From assembly GCA_015039365.1 (NCBI GenBank), contig WION01000227.1, positions 22,754 through 86,753 on the forward strand: a stretch of 64,000 nt of DNA, in the 5' to 3' direction. Source of the stretch: Amanita rubescens. Lineage: Eukaryota > Basidiomycota > Agaricomycetes > Agaricales > Amanitaceae. The position numbers and the translations under genes were made by a program. The notes below the pieces were generated by a model. It saw only the letters and a list, made by a program, of their open reading frames with translations, searched no databases and was not told where the DNA came from. Below are positions 12,783-22,900 of the stretch, in pieces. Within the stretch, counting starts at the first letter, position 1; each line of letters begins with the position of its first letter.

Positions 12783-13208
12783 CCAGCGATATCAACCAGT
12801 TGTCATGTGCCTGGACAGTCGGATGATGAGGGCGAGGTACTCGCAACAGTCTTGTCGGCACCTGTTGAACACTCGCCTCGGCCATCTCGCATACCCCGAA
12901 CTACATCTCTTGACGATGTGCTGGCATACTGGGAAAATGGGGCTCCTGATAAGGGGCTGGTGGTACCATTGAAGCAATGGGCTGATTTGTTTGACCCATC
13001 AGACTATCAGTCGGAGGCAGTGAAATTGAGTAACATTCGATTCATTTGGGAGGAGTTTGCGATTGAGTGCCAATGTGACTTTAACCTGTTTGAGGCCAAG
13101 TTCCCAGGCATGCGACACCAGTACACCAAATTACTCAAGGCAGTCAGGGAGGCAAGAAAAGAGAGGGGGGAAGCCAAAAGTCGGAATCGGACGAGTCACA
13201 AACAATAG
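12783..13208 (+). pseudogene. Severed C-terminal domain of the recombinase
   Basis: In the same frame as the last recombinase exon, immediately after the TAA at 12780-12782, an open frame runs to a stop at 13206-13208. It contains DDVLAYWENGAPDKG, then SNIRFIWEEFAIE, then a basic tail. Cryptons often end in a GCR1_C-like DNA-binding domain, and the WENG/IRFIWEEF spacing resembles that, though I cannot test it. The simplest reading is a CAA-to-TAA change in a once longer protein. A short intron removing the stop is possible, but I see no good donor before it. Confidence 0.6.
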
Positions 13209-13299
13209 TTAGCTTAAATCATTTATTACTAGTATGTTACAACATGTTGTTATTAAACATGTCAACAGAACTTGTCTTGTGTTGGCACATGTCGCAACT

Positions 13300-13530
13300 T
13301 GTCCTTATTGTACATATGCTAGGAAAGTGCCTTGTTTGCACACATTCCACCGGAAAGTGTAATTTCCTTACACATGTCACCTTATGTCATTCATGCACAC
13401 ATTCGATTAGAAAGTGTAATTTCCTTGCACATGTCACCTTATGTCATCCATGCACACATTCGATGAGAAAGTGTAATTTCCTTACACATGTCACCTTATG
13501 TCATTCATGCACACATGCAAGAAAGTTCCT
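13300..13530. repeat. 57-bp tandem repeat between convergent genes
   Basis: About three copies of a 57-bp unit containing GAAAGTGTAATTTCCTT, ACATGTCACCTTATGTCA and TGCACACATTCGAT. It lies between the 3' ends of the recombinase (+) and dioxygenase (-) genes. The ACATGT and AAGTGT words recur in the other arrays of the element. Confidence 0.85.
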
Positions 13531-13832
13531 TGTTTGAACATGTCACAAACCTATCTTAAATCTACATGTAATATGTGATTGACTATGTCAGTTCCTGGGT
13601 TGCTATGTTACATAGTTAGTCAAGATTTAAGGCTAAATTTAAGTAATTTAGGCATGTGTTACAACCAGACACTTGCCATGACATGAGTGATTCAGACATT
13701 TGTTAAAAAGAAACACTTCCATCGATCTGCATCACATTCATCCCAGGACTTGAAACCACACACTACTAGCTGCTAATAAGACCTGTTTATGGCTAGAGCG
13801 ATATACATGGCAAAATGTAGTAATCCGAATTA

Positions 13833-15482
13833 TCAAGCCTCATCCTCGTCATCATCCCAGTTGTATTCAATTTCAGCTTCATCATCCCCTTCCTGAATAA
13901 CTTCCCACACCCTACTCTCATCGATAATCCCCTTCAAACAATCATCCCAAGCCTTCTGTAATCGGTTAGGAGTGACAAAGGCTAGACCAGCTTGGTGGAA
14001 ATAATTTGGGTCATCATCATTGTTGACAAAGCTAGGGTCAACCTTCTGAAGACCTGTGCCATGGGCATCGCGATTTCTCCAGGCAATGATGGTATTTGCA
14101 GCTGGTGCAACTTGGATACCATACTGAGCAAGGTAGAAGCAACCACCATACTCTTGACCTTTGTTCCGAGAGGTAGTCCATGAGATTGCATAATCATGGG
14201 GCTGCGACTCGCGATGTATAGCCCTGTCAATTTCATGTCTTCATCATTTGTTCAAAAAAGGTTAGGGGGCAATTACCACTCACCTTGCATAATTGCGAGC
14301 CATAACACCAGCTGGAGGGGCAAGGTGGACATCAGAGAATGTAAAGGGAATGCCATTAACTATAAGATTATATGACCCCTTGTGACTACCCAGTTGGCGA
14401 GTTGCATTCATGGCAGGTAGCCCACTTTTGGTGATCCACCGATCAATGTCAACAATGATTTGAGGAGGGAGCCAACCACGACAAAGGTTCCAGAAGAAAG
14501 CGAAGGCCGAACATGTCCTCTGGTCAAGGTCGCGCGCGTCAGTCTTAGTGGAACGAACATTTCGGACCCAGTTGAATGAAGGCTTGCTCCGAGACCCTGC
14601 AGAATAACCGATCTGGACCAGCGATCCAGGGTCCTCTAACTAAATTTGGTTAGAAAAAAGGTACAGCCTAAAGCTAATCAGCTTACTCACCCTGATCGAC
14701 TTCTTAAGCTTTGTTGCATCAGTTACTGTTGCATCAACCCACAGCACAGCCCCTTTGTCCCTGCAGGCATTGCGCATGACAACCAGAACAATCTCCTTCG
14801 TCTTCTTGTCCTTAACAATGATATTGGTGTCAGGGTCAACATAAAGGGTGATCTTGGCAGGGTCAAGCTGATGGAAGGGGTGTCGCTTCAAGCGAGGATC
14901 AGGCTGATCTCGGTTGTAGATGTAATCGAACCAGAGATCCCCAATATCCTTAGATTCGACAACCCAATGGTCTGATAAATTTTATTTCATTTAATTGCAA
15001 TTTAATTGCAGGCAATAATACTACGACTCACTCTTTGGAGGATAAGGGATCTTGAGTTTTGGGAGTTCAACAACCTTGATGCCCTCAAGGTGCAAATCCC
15101 GAGTGTATTGTTGCTTTTCTGCCTTCCAGTTGAGGCCAAGCTCAACAACAAGATGCTTGTGGGCCATATCGAGGTCATCCTTTTCCTTGCGACGATGCTC
15201 CCATGCAGCCATTATTCCATCCTCGAGAACAGGCATCTTATCGCGATTGCGATTACAGAAGGAGCCAAAGGCTCCAAGAAGATTGTGGTTGTTGGTCATG
15301 TCGGGAGGGGCACCAAAACTTTTTAGGTGAAATCGGAGATAGTCAGATGCAGCAGCAATGTTGTCATCTCGGACAGCAGATCTAATGAGATAGAGAAGCC
15401 TGGGATCGGTAGATAGGTTCGATGCAAGCATGGCCCAATAGTCGGCTTGCTTTGTTGGTTTACTATTGCTAGTGGTCGACAT
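13833..15482 (-). CDS. TET/JBP-like 2-oxoglutarate/Fe(II) dioxygenase
   Basis: Probably a nuclear enzyme of the family that oxidises methylated bases in DNA. Four exons: 15482-15032, 14971-14691, 14639-14284 and 14223-13833. Introns are about 50-60 nt and frame is kept, giving 492 residues. The last exon carries the core: IHRESQPHDYAISW (residues 365-378), then YGGCFYLAQYG, then WRNRDAHGTGL with H417. This fits an H-x-D/E...H iron site in a double-stranded beta-helix, except that the acidic ligand reads E368 rather than the usual Asp. The C-terminus is very acidic. The upstream part has a conserved-looking VDIDRWITKSG segment of unknown role. In Agaricomycetes such genes are known beside DNA transposons; here the neighbour is a tyrosine recombinase in convergent orientation. 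The family call rests on motif spacing and would need a profile search. Confidence 0.65.
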
Positions 15483-15779
15483 GATGCTAGAGGATGACAG
15501 TAGTAGTGGAGTAGTAGTGTGGAGGCAGCCTGACTCGCGTAGCTGTGGCCAAGATGGATGGCGATATCGGTTTCTTCTCCAAAAATAACTCAGACATATC
15601 TGCTACTGCACAATTCTTGCCCTAAGGTCAAAGGTGTTCACGCTACTCGTCACCGTCACTGTGGACGTCATCCTGTGAACAACTCCCACCTCCTCACTTC
15701 GTGTCACACCACGCGCCTCCAACCTGCACTGCACCACCAACATGCGCCGCATCACCAACCTTTCCCCATGCCACGTTAT

Positions 15780-17980
15780 CGAGTGTTCTTGGCACCAGCC
15801 ACTGAAATGTACCACAACGGTACGTTTTCCTTTCGTCTTTTCTTTCGTTTTTTAATCATTATCGTTTCATGCCATACCAACACCCTTCACCAGCGAGCCC
15901 ATGCCACCAACCCTGCCCGACCTCATCAACACATACCTCACCACCAACTTGAAGTTCTCCCTTTGCCACGTCATCAAACATCCCAAGCACTGGCTGTGGG
16001 AATGTACCTCAACGGTACGTTTCTCTTTTTTTCTTTTCCATCGTTTTCTCATCGTTCGCAGCTCGTATCACACCACCCTTCACCAACTTGCCCTGCGACA
16101 TCGACCCTTCCCTGCACCACCAACGGACACAAGCCTATGCCACCAACCCTGCCCGACCTCACCAACGTACGCCGCCCAACTTCCCCCCATGCCACGTCAT
16201 CAAACTTCCCCAGGGATTGGCCGCAGGGGTGTACCTCGGCGGTATGTTTTTCTTTTCTCTTTTCAATCGGTTTCTCATCATTCGCAGCTCGTACTGCGCC
16301 ACCACCCTTCGCCAACATGCCCCGCGACACCAACCCTCCCCTGCACCACCAACGGACACAAGCCCATGCCAACAACCCTGCCCGACCTCACCAACGTACG
16401 CTGCCCAACTTCCGCCCATGCCACGTCATCCAACGAATGCCTACGCCGAATGTACCACAACTGCATCACCACCCCTCACCGATGCGCGCTGTGCCACCAG
16501 CCCTTTCTCGCACCACCTCATCAAGGTATGTCGCCCATACATTTCTTTTTTTCTAACTAATGACCCTCAACCCAGCTCCTGTACTCGTCGCACCGCGCGA
16601 CTCTCATTTCCATGCTACCACGCAGCGACCTCTGCCACTTCAATGTCGAATGACAGTTGGAATCGCCGATGTCGTCGATGGATTTATGTGGCAAATTGGT
16701 ATGTTGCCCGAACTTTCTTTTCTTTTCTTTTAACTAATGGCCCTGCCCCCACATTCGCTGCACACTTTGCGATTCCCAGACCTGTGCGACAACCTCCACC
16801 ACAATTAAAAGGTATGTCGCTCGTCCCTTTGTTTTTCCCTTTAACTAACGACCCATTCGCTACGTCGCCATGCGACTCCCACACCTGCGCACTCCCACAC
16901 CTGTGCAGCAACCATCGTCAGGCATCGCAAGGTACGTCGCCTGTCCCTTTATTTTTCCTTTTTGGCTAACTAACGATCCTGCCCCTCGCTTCCACACCCG
17001 CGCAGTAACCTCCACCATCGCAACGGCAGGCACCAAAGGTATGTCGCCCGTCCCTTTATTTTTCCTTTTGTCTAACTAATGACTCTGCCCCACAACCCTG
17101 CATTCGGCGCACCGACTCGCCGCGCCTCCACGCGATCCTTCTTCATGCCTCCCCTGCACGACTTCTTCCACGTGCCAATGCCATGTCAACTGTCCCCGCG
17201 GTCGCATCGGCACCGAAGGTATGATGCCCATACCTTCGCTTTCTTTTCTTTCTTTCTAACTAACAACCCTCAACCCAGCTCCTGCATTCGCTATGCCTCT
17301 GCGACTCTCGCATCTGCACATCAACCCCCACCATCACCTCTGCTCTTTCAATCGCATGCAGCAACGGCTCTCGTCACTTGTCAGTTGGTATGTTGCCCGA
17401 ACTTTCTTTTCTTTTCCTTTAACTAATGGCCCTGCCCCCACATTTGCTGCACACTTTGTGATTCCCAGGCCTGCAAGACAACATCCACAACAATTTTGGC
17501 ATTAAAAGGTATGTCGCTCGCCCTTTGTTTTTCCCTTCAACTAATGACCCTGCCCTGCGACCCTGCCTTGCATTCGCTGCGTCGCCATGCGACTCCTGCA
17601 CCCGCGCAGCAACCTCCGCACCTCAATGATGGGCACTATTGCCCATCCTTTTGTTTTTTCTCTTTGCCTGCCCCTGCATTCGCTGAGCCACTATGCGGCT
17701 CCCACACCCGCACAGCAACCATCGTCAGGCACGGCAAGGTACGTCGCCTGTCCCTTTGTTGCTCCTTTTGGTTTAACTAACGATGACCCTACCACTACAT
17801 CTGGTGTGTGGCTCCCATGCCTCTCTGCTACTGCAATGTCGCACCCATGGTGCGGCTGTTTGTTTCCCAACTAATCCCGCGCCTGCGCAGCAACTCCCAC
17901 CACCTCAATATCGAAGGGTATGCCGCCCATACCTTGTTTTCCCTTGTTTTCCCAACTAATGACACACCCTTGCACTCGTT
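15780..17980 (+). repeat. Array of about 13 intron-like units
   Basis: A GGTATGT or GGTACGT donor-like word recurs near 15820, 16015, 16242, 16526, 16699, 16812, 16932, 17039, 17219, 17388, 17519, 17739 and 17918. Most are followed by a T-rich run and a perfect branch-site word (TTAACTAAT, CTAACTAAC or CTAACTAAT), and several by CCCAG or GCGCAG. Examples that read as complete minimal introns are 16015-16061, 16242-16287, 16526-16575 and 17219-17278. The text between units is C-rich and repetitive (CCACCAACCCTGCCCGACCTC). Long frames such as 15558-16556 run through it but give His/Pro-rich text ignoring the splice signals, so I do not call a protein. Confidence 0.7.
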
Positions 17981-18015
17981 GCGACATTTTCAGTAGTGTT
18001 TTGTCGATCTAACTG

Positions 18016-18210
18016 TGCTTAGCGAGTAACGACCCTCGCGAGAAGGCTGATAACACTGAGGAGAGTCCTGTTGCTTAGGCCTTGTTATTTCATCTCCCCA
18101 TCGCAGTGTCACTTCGCCAATCTAGAGTGTTTAGCGAGTAATGACCTTCGTGTGAAGGCTGCTAACACTGGGGAGATTCCTGTTGCTTAGGCCTTGTTAT
18201 TTCATCTCCC
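18016..18210. repeat. Two-copy direct repeat, 112-bp period
   Basis: Copies at about 18016-18098 and 18128-18210 share TTAGCGAGTAA(C/T)GACC, AAGGCTG(A/C)TAACACTG and TGTTGCTTAGGCCTTGTTA. They lie between the intron-like array and the 90-bp repeat. Confidence 0.85.
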
Positions 18211-18450
18211 ACAATCCATTGCCCACTGTCGCTACCCTTTTCCCGCATTTACCTGCAGTGATGCTCCTTTTTGTATTTCTTTTCCTTTTCTCCCTACTTG
18301 CCAGCCCACCACATCCCTCCTTCGGTAAAGGATGCCAGAGCTTCGCTACTACCTCGTTCTGGTTGCCGAGCGACTAGGGTAGCAAAGCCAGTGCTCCAAA
18401 GCCAAAGCGAGTGGATTTTTCTTGTTTCTGCAGCCGCATCTTCATTTTTA

Positions 18451-19510
18451 ATGCATAACATGTGCAAGCCTAACATACCAGTCGCGGAAGTGCCTGTATG
18501 GGACATGTTACAAGTCCATATGTGTAAATGCAACACTTCCTTCCACAACATGTGCAAGCCTAACATGCCAGTTATGGAAATGTTCAGATTTGACATTTCA
18601 TAAGTATATGTGTATAAATGCAACACTTCCTTCTACAACATGTGCAAGCCTAACATGCCAGTTATGGAAATGTTCGGATTTGACATTTCATAAGTATATG
18701 TGTATAAATGCAACACTTCCTTCCACAACATGTGCAAGTCTAACATGCCAGTTATGGAAATGTTCAGATTTGACATTTCATAAGTGTATGTGTATAAATG
18801 CAACACTTCCTTCCACAACATGTGCAAGCCTAACATGCCAATTATGGAAATGTTCAGATGTGACATTTCATAAGTATATGTGTATAATGCAACACTACTT
18901 ATGTATAATGCAACACTTCTTGGCACAACATGTGCAAGTCTAACCAGAACAACTAGGGTAGCAAGTGGGTAGGCCATCTTCCACTATGCGATGTTACATG
19001 TGTATAAATAAAACACTTTAATACATAACATGTGCAAGCCTAACATACCAGTTGTGGAAGTGCCTAGATGAGACATGATACAAGTCCATATGTGTAAATG
19101 CAACACTCCCTTCCACAACATGTGCAAGTCTAACATGCCAGTTATGGAAATGTTCAGATTTGACATTTCATAAGTATATGTGTATAAATGCAACACTTCT
19201 TGGCACAACATGTGCAAGCCTAACATGCCAGTTATGGAAATGTTCAGATTTGACATTTCATAAGTATATGTGTATAAATGCAACACTTCCTTCCACAACA
19301 TGTGCAAGCCTAACATCCCAATTATGGAAATGTTCAGATGTGACATTTCATAAGTATATGTGTATAAATGCAACACTTCTTGGCACAACATGTGCAAGTC
19401 TAACATGCCAATTATGGAAATGTTCAGATGTGACATTTCATGGGTATATGTGTATAAATGCAACACTTCCTGGCACAACATGTTCAAGTCCAACATGCCA
19501 TATACAGAAG
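18451..19510. repeat. 90-bp tandem repeat in two blocks
   Basis: Two blocks (about 18451-18940 and 19020-19510), together roughly eleven units of 90 bp, separated by about 70 bp of unrelated text. Each unit contains CAACATGTGCAAGCCTAACA, GGAAATGTTCAGATTTGACA and TGTATAAATGCAACACTTCC. Because 90 is divisible by three, reading frames stay open on both strands for hundreds of bases. Those frames are a by-product of periodicity, not evidence of a protein. The array ends about 70 bp before the stop of the minus-strand gene 19582-22557. Confidence 0.9.
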
Positions 19511-19581
19511 TGTGCCAAAAAGACATTGCACGAGCAAAGCAAATCTTATTCAAAATTATACAACTTAACAAGGCAGGAAAA

Positions 19582-22557
19582 TCATACTTGTCCTTTAACA
19601 TAAGTCTTGAATGCAGCAAGCACCTTTTCCATCTCCTCCTGGTGTGCAGGATTTTCCATGATCATCATGTCCGACAAGCGACTCAATGCCCATATTGCAG
19701 TATGTTCAAGGCGAGCCTTCTCAGTTTGAAGAAGTGACCTGACTGTGTGCCCTGAGACTGCTGCGATACCACCTTCGATGAACCTAAGGGTGGTCGGGTT
19801 GAATGCATTCTCTCTCTTTATTTTTCCATCTCCAGCTTGTCGCAGAGGGGTATCGGGGTTCTTTGCATTGATCTTCGTAAGCCAAAGCTCAAGGGCTGCA
19901 GTCTCAACTGGGCATTCGCACCCACTGAGGTAGTCGCCACCCTTGTCGATCTTGCCCTTGCCACGAGCACCATCCTTGCAGGAGAGGCACTTCTCTGATC
20001 CAATCTGCAAGTGTAAATCAGTTACTGCACAAACCAGGCAAGCTCAGGCTTTAGTCCCACTTACATGGTTGTTAAAGAGAGGTTTGATGATTCCAATCCC
20101 TGCTTCGACACATCCTGGCCACTTATCTGGCTCATCCCTCGCTTCCTTGATCATCCTTGGAGTCATTTTGACTTTCTTTCCCTTCTCATAGTCCCATATT
20201 TTAATCTTAGGGCCTGAAATTGAAAGAATGAGCCGATTAAACAGCAAGGACAGTCGAATATCACACCTGAGCTCTTCCCAGTAGTAACTTCAATCTCAAC
20301 AGGTTCATCAATCAAGTCATGCACAACTAGCCACTCGTGGATCCTCCGAATCTCATCCATACCATCAGGTCGCTCATTGGCCATGGTTGGCCACCCGATG
20401 ATCGCTGCATTCAAGTTCAAACCTTTGCAAGCCTCCAAAATTGCCCTCTGGAGGTTGCTGCAGGCATTGAATAAAGGCTGGAAGGTTGCAGGAGGAGAAG
20501 TATAGGTGTGGCTGGTGAATTCATGTCGCTTCTCTGCCCAGGTTTTTCCCCAATCTCTGATGGTAAGGAAGGAAATCTTGCCAATGACTGCTTGCACTGG
20601 AAGGATGTTATTATGGAAGGTAACTAAGAGACCTACTAATGACTCACAGGCTCGCTTCGGGTCTTGATCAGGTGAGGGAGGTTCTTCATCCATGGGGTCA
20701 TCTGGAGTTGAAGAGCGAGTGTGAGCAAGAAGACAAGATCAAGGATGTGATCAAGTTGGACAGTCGCATCTGAAGTGTTGCACTAGCACACTTCATGGGA
20801 GCAATTGCTGAAATTGCCCATGTCCAGAATCAAATGTACAAGTTGCACAAGTTCCTGGATGTGTACTAAATATACTGTCACTGCCACAAGGTGTTGCAAT
20901 AGAACATGTTTAAGCACATGTGTGCAGAGTGAACACTTCCTCGCACAACATGTGCAAGTCCAACATGTCAGACGAAGTGTTCAGATAAGACATGGCATCG
21001 GCACATGCCACTGGTGTATAAATGAAACACCTCACTGCACAACATGTGCAGGTCCAACACTTTGATTGTGGGTGTGTGCAAACTGAACACTTCCATTGGA
21101 ACTAGGACTTGAAGGCTGGTTCTCACCTTGGTCATGGCTGCCATTGTGTTCATCCTCAGCTGTCCCTTCATTCCCCTGTGGGTTCCTTCGTTCTGGATCT
21201 GGGTGGCAGTGTACCAATCAGCATGACCATACTACTAGCCAGATAATAGATTGTATAAATGTAGTAGCACAGTAATAGCACTTCGCACAAATGTGTGCAA
21301 AGTTCAAGGAAGTGTCCAAAACAAACATGACATTTGTCAATGTGTATGAATGTGGCACTTCAGTGCATGATATGTGCAAGTCAAACACCCTAACAATGGA
21401 TGTGTGCACAAGTGACACTTTCCCACATGAGGTGTCCAAAACAAACATGACATTTGTCAATGTGTATGAATGTGGCACTTCAGTGCATGATATGTACAAG
21501 TCAAACACCCTAACAATGGATGTGTGCACAAGTGACACTTTCCCACATGAGGTGTGCAAAACAAACATGACATTTGTCAATGTGTATGAATGTGGCACTT
21601 CAGTGCATGATATGTGCAAGTCAAACACCCCAACAATGGATGTGTGCACAAGTGACACTTTCCCACATGAGGTGTGCAAAACAAACACTTCCCCTTGCAT
21701 TCAGAAGTGTATCTCACCTTCATTGCCATCATGGCTATTTCCTGTCCCTCCCCCTCCATTCCCCTCAGGTGGGTCTTGTTGTTCTGGATCTGGGTGATGT
21801 GTCAGTCAGCATGACCATATTACTAGCTAGGTTGTATAAATGTAACAGCATTTCAGCACAAATATTTGGAGTGTTCAAATCAGACATGACACTTGTTAAT
21901 GTGTATAAATGGGATGCCTCAGTACACAATGTGTGCAAAAGTAACACCTTCGGACTTCCCACATGAAGTGTGCAAGGTCAACATGTGAGGTTGGGAAGTG
22001 TCCAGATCGGACATGCCACTTGTTAAATGTTAATGTGTGTAAATGTGACACTTCGGTACACAATATGTGCAAAGATGACACCTTCCCACATGAGGTGTGC
22101 AAAACAAACACTTCCCACACTTCCAGAAATGTACCAGTGACTCAGGCTGTTCTCACCTCGGTTTTCGCTGTTGTCTGCAGGGTCTGGCTCTTCCATGTCC
22201 TGATCATCTTGATGAGCCATCATTGTCGCAACTGTGGGGGTGCAAGCATGAGATCAATCAAGCTTGTAGAGTTTCAGATCTTACTTTGATCGAGATATGC
22301 AGTGTAGGCTTGAAGGGCATTAGCAACTAGCCTCTGGTGGGCTGGACAAGCGATTATAGATCAGTGCCCCAAAAATAGATGACAGCTAGCTGTCATTTTG
22401 GAATACACTCACTTTCACCACCCAAGACACCTCGCTTATCCTTGGCAGTCCTTTTGTATTTGGCGAGGAACCGAGTAGCACCATTGAGGTGTTCAGCGAC
22501 ATTCTCAGGAGTGAGCTGCGAGAGAGGGATAGGGTTATAAAGAGGTTTAGGTGGCAT
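19582..22557 (-). CDS. Unknown element-borne protein with a C-x2-C...C-x-C motif and twin exons
   Basis: Eight exons: 22557-22413, 22326-22285, 22231-22157, 21789-21718, 21198-21127, 20701-20267, 20213-20065 and 20004-19582. They join in frame to 470 residues. I do not recognise the family. The N-terminal 60 residues look helical; residues 62-140 are acidic, Gly/Asn/Asp-rich and disordered; a folded region follows from RACESLVGLL. The last exon has CLSCKDG and, 19 residues on, CEC: a possible zinc site. Exons 4 and 5 are both exactly 72 nt, begin with the same ATCCAGAAC text and end in the same way (G|GTGAG), so one is a duplicate. Introns 3, 4 and 5 (367, 519 and 425 nt) are far longer than the 50-nt norm here and are filled with repeats. 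The acceptor of exon 2 is the least certain. It is probably an accessory gene of the mobile element. Confidence 0.65.
20890..21110. repeat. Degenerate repeat in intron 5
   Basis: Contains CACAACATGTGCAAGTCCAACATG and related words (ACACTTCC, GTGTATAAATG) that match the 90-bp array, in irregular spacing. It lies within the intron between exons 5 and 6 of the minus-strand gene. Confidence 0.7.
21306..21690. repeat. 120-bp tandem repeat in intron 4
   Basis: Three near-identical 120-bp units, each with AACAAACATGACATTTGTCA, GAATGTGGCACTTCAGTGCA and AAGTGACACTTTCCCACATG. They fill the intron between the twin 72-nt exons. As with the 90-bp array, the unit length is a multiple of three and frames stay open on both strands without implying a protein. 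Confidence 0.9.
21830..22125. repeat. Degenerate copies of the 120-bp repeat in intron 3
   Basis: About two diverged units with GACATGACACTTGTTAATGT, GTACACAATGTGTGCAAA and TTCCCACATGA. They lie inside the intron between exons 3 and 4 of the minus-strand gene. Confidence 0.75.
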
Positions 22558-22755
22558 GTTTCCACAGGCTGATGTGTAGGGAAGACACAATTAGCAATGC
22601 AATAGATGGGAAGCGGCAGTTGCACGACAATTGATCAGATGATCCAATTGCTTATGTTGTCTACCAGTGATGAAGAACAAACAAACTTTAACACATAAGG
22701 ATTGAATGCGGTGGAGCGCGACATGTGGTAGACATTAAACATGATGCATGATGCA

Positions 22756-22782
22756 GCAAGCTGCCGCGGCTGGGCAGCTTGC
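22756..22782. other. Perfect hairpin near the presumed right end of the element
   Basis: GCAAGCTGCC at 22756-22765 and its exact reverse complement at 22773-22782 enclose a 7-nt loop. It lies about 200 bp upstream of the minus-strand gene's start and just inside the inferred element edge. It may be structural, a protein site or chance. Confidence 0.6.
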
Positions 22783-22900
22783 GAGCGACATGTGCGAGCC
22801 CCACACGTCGCCAACGACCTGTCGCTGTCACACGGGTCACGCGCTTGTGCTTAAATCTGGCAGTTGGCCGCCCACTGTCGGGCCTTAAATCTGCATCACT

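Larger units (their letters stand above)
10681..22900. mobile_element. Candidate composite Crypton-like element with dioxygenase and repeat arrays
   Basis: This block holds a tyrosine recombinase gene (+), a TET/JBP-like dioxygenase gene (-), a cysteine-motif gene (-), and several tandem arrays sharing ACATGT and AAGTGT words that I do not see tandemly repeated elsewhere in the window. Both edges carry ATTTAAGC-type words in opposite orientation (near 10720-10740 left, 22850-22890 right), and a perfect 10-bp-arm hairpin lies near the right edge. Gene content and repeats argue for one unit. The exact ends are inferred; no target duplication was found, as expected for Cryptons, which integrate by recombination. 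It could instead be two adjacent elements. Confidence 0.55.

Noticed and set aside
15558..16556. 332-codon plus-strand frame rich in His, Pro and Thr
   Set aside because: It runs straight through several complete intron-like units and repeats; its composition simply follows the C-rich repeat text.
18590..19619. Long repeat proteins on both strands across the 90-bp array
   Set aside because: Openness on both strands follows from a period of 90 bp without stops; no start context, splice structure or domain supports a product.
18451..22130. CRISPR-like look of regularly spaced repeats
   Set aside because: Units are contiguous 57-120 bp tandem repeats without unique spacers or cas genes, in a eukaryotic genome.
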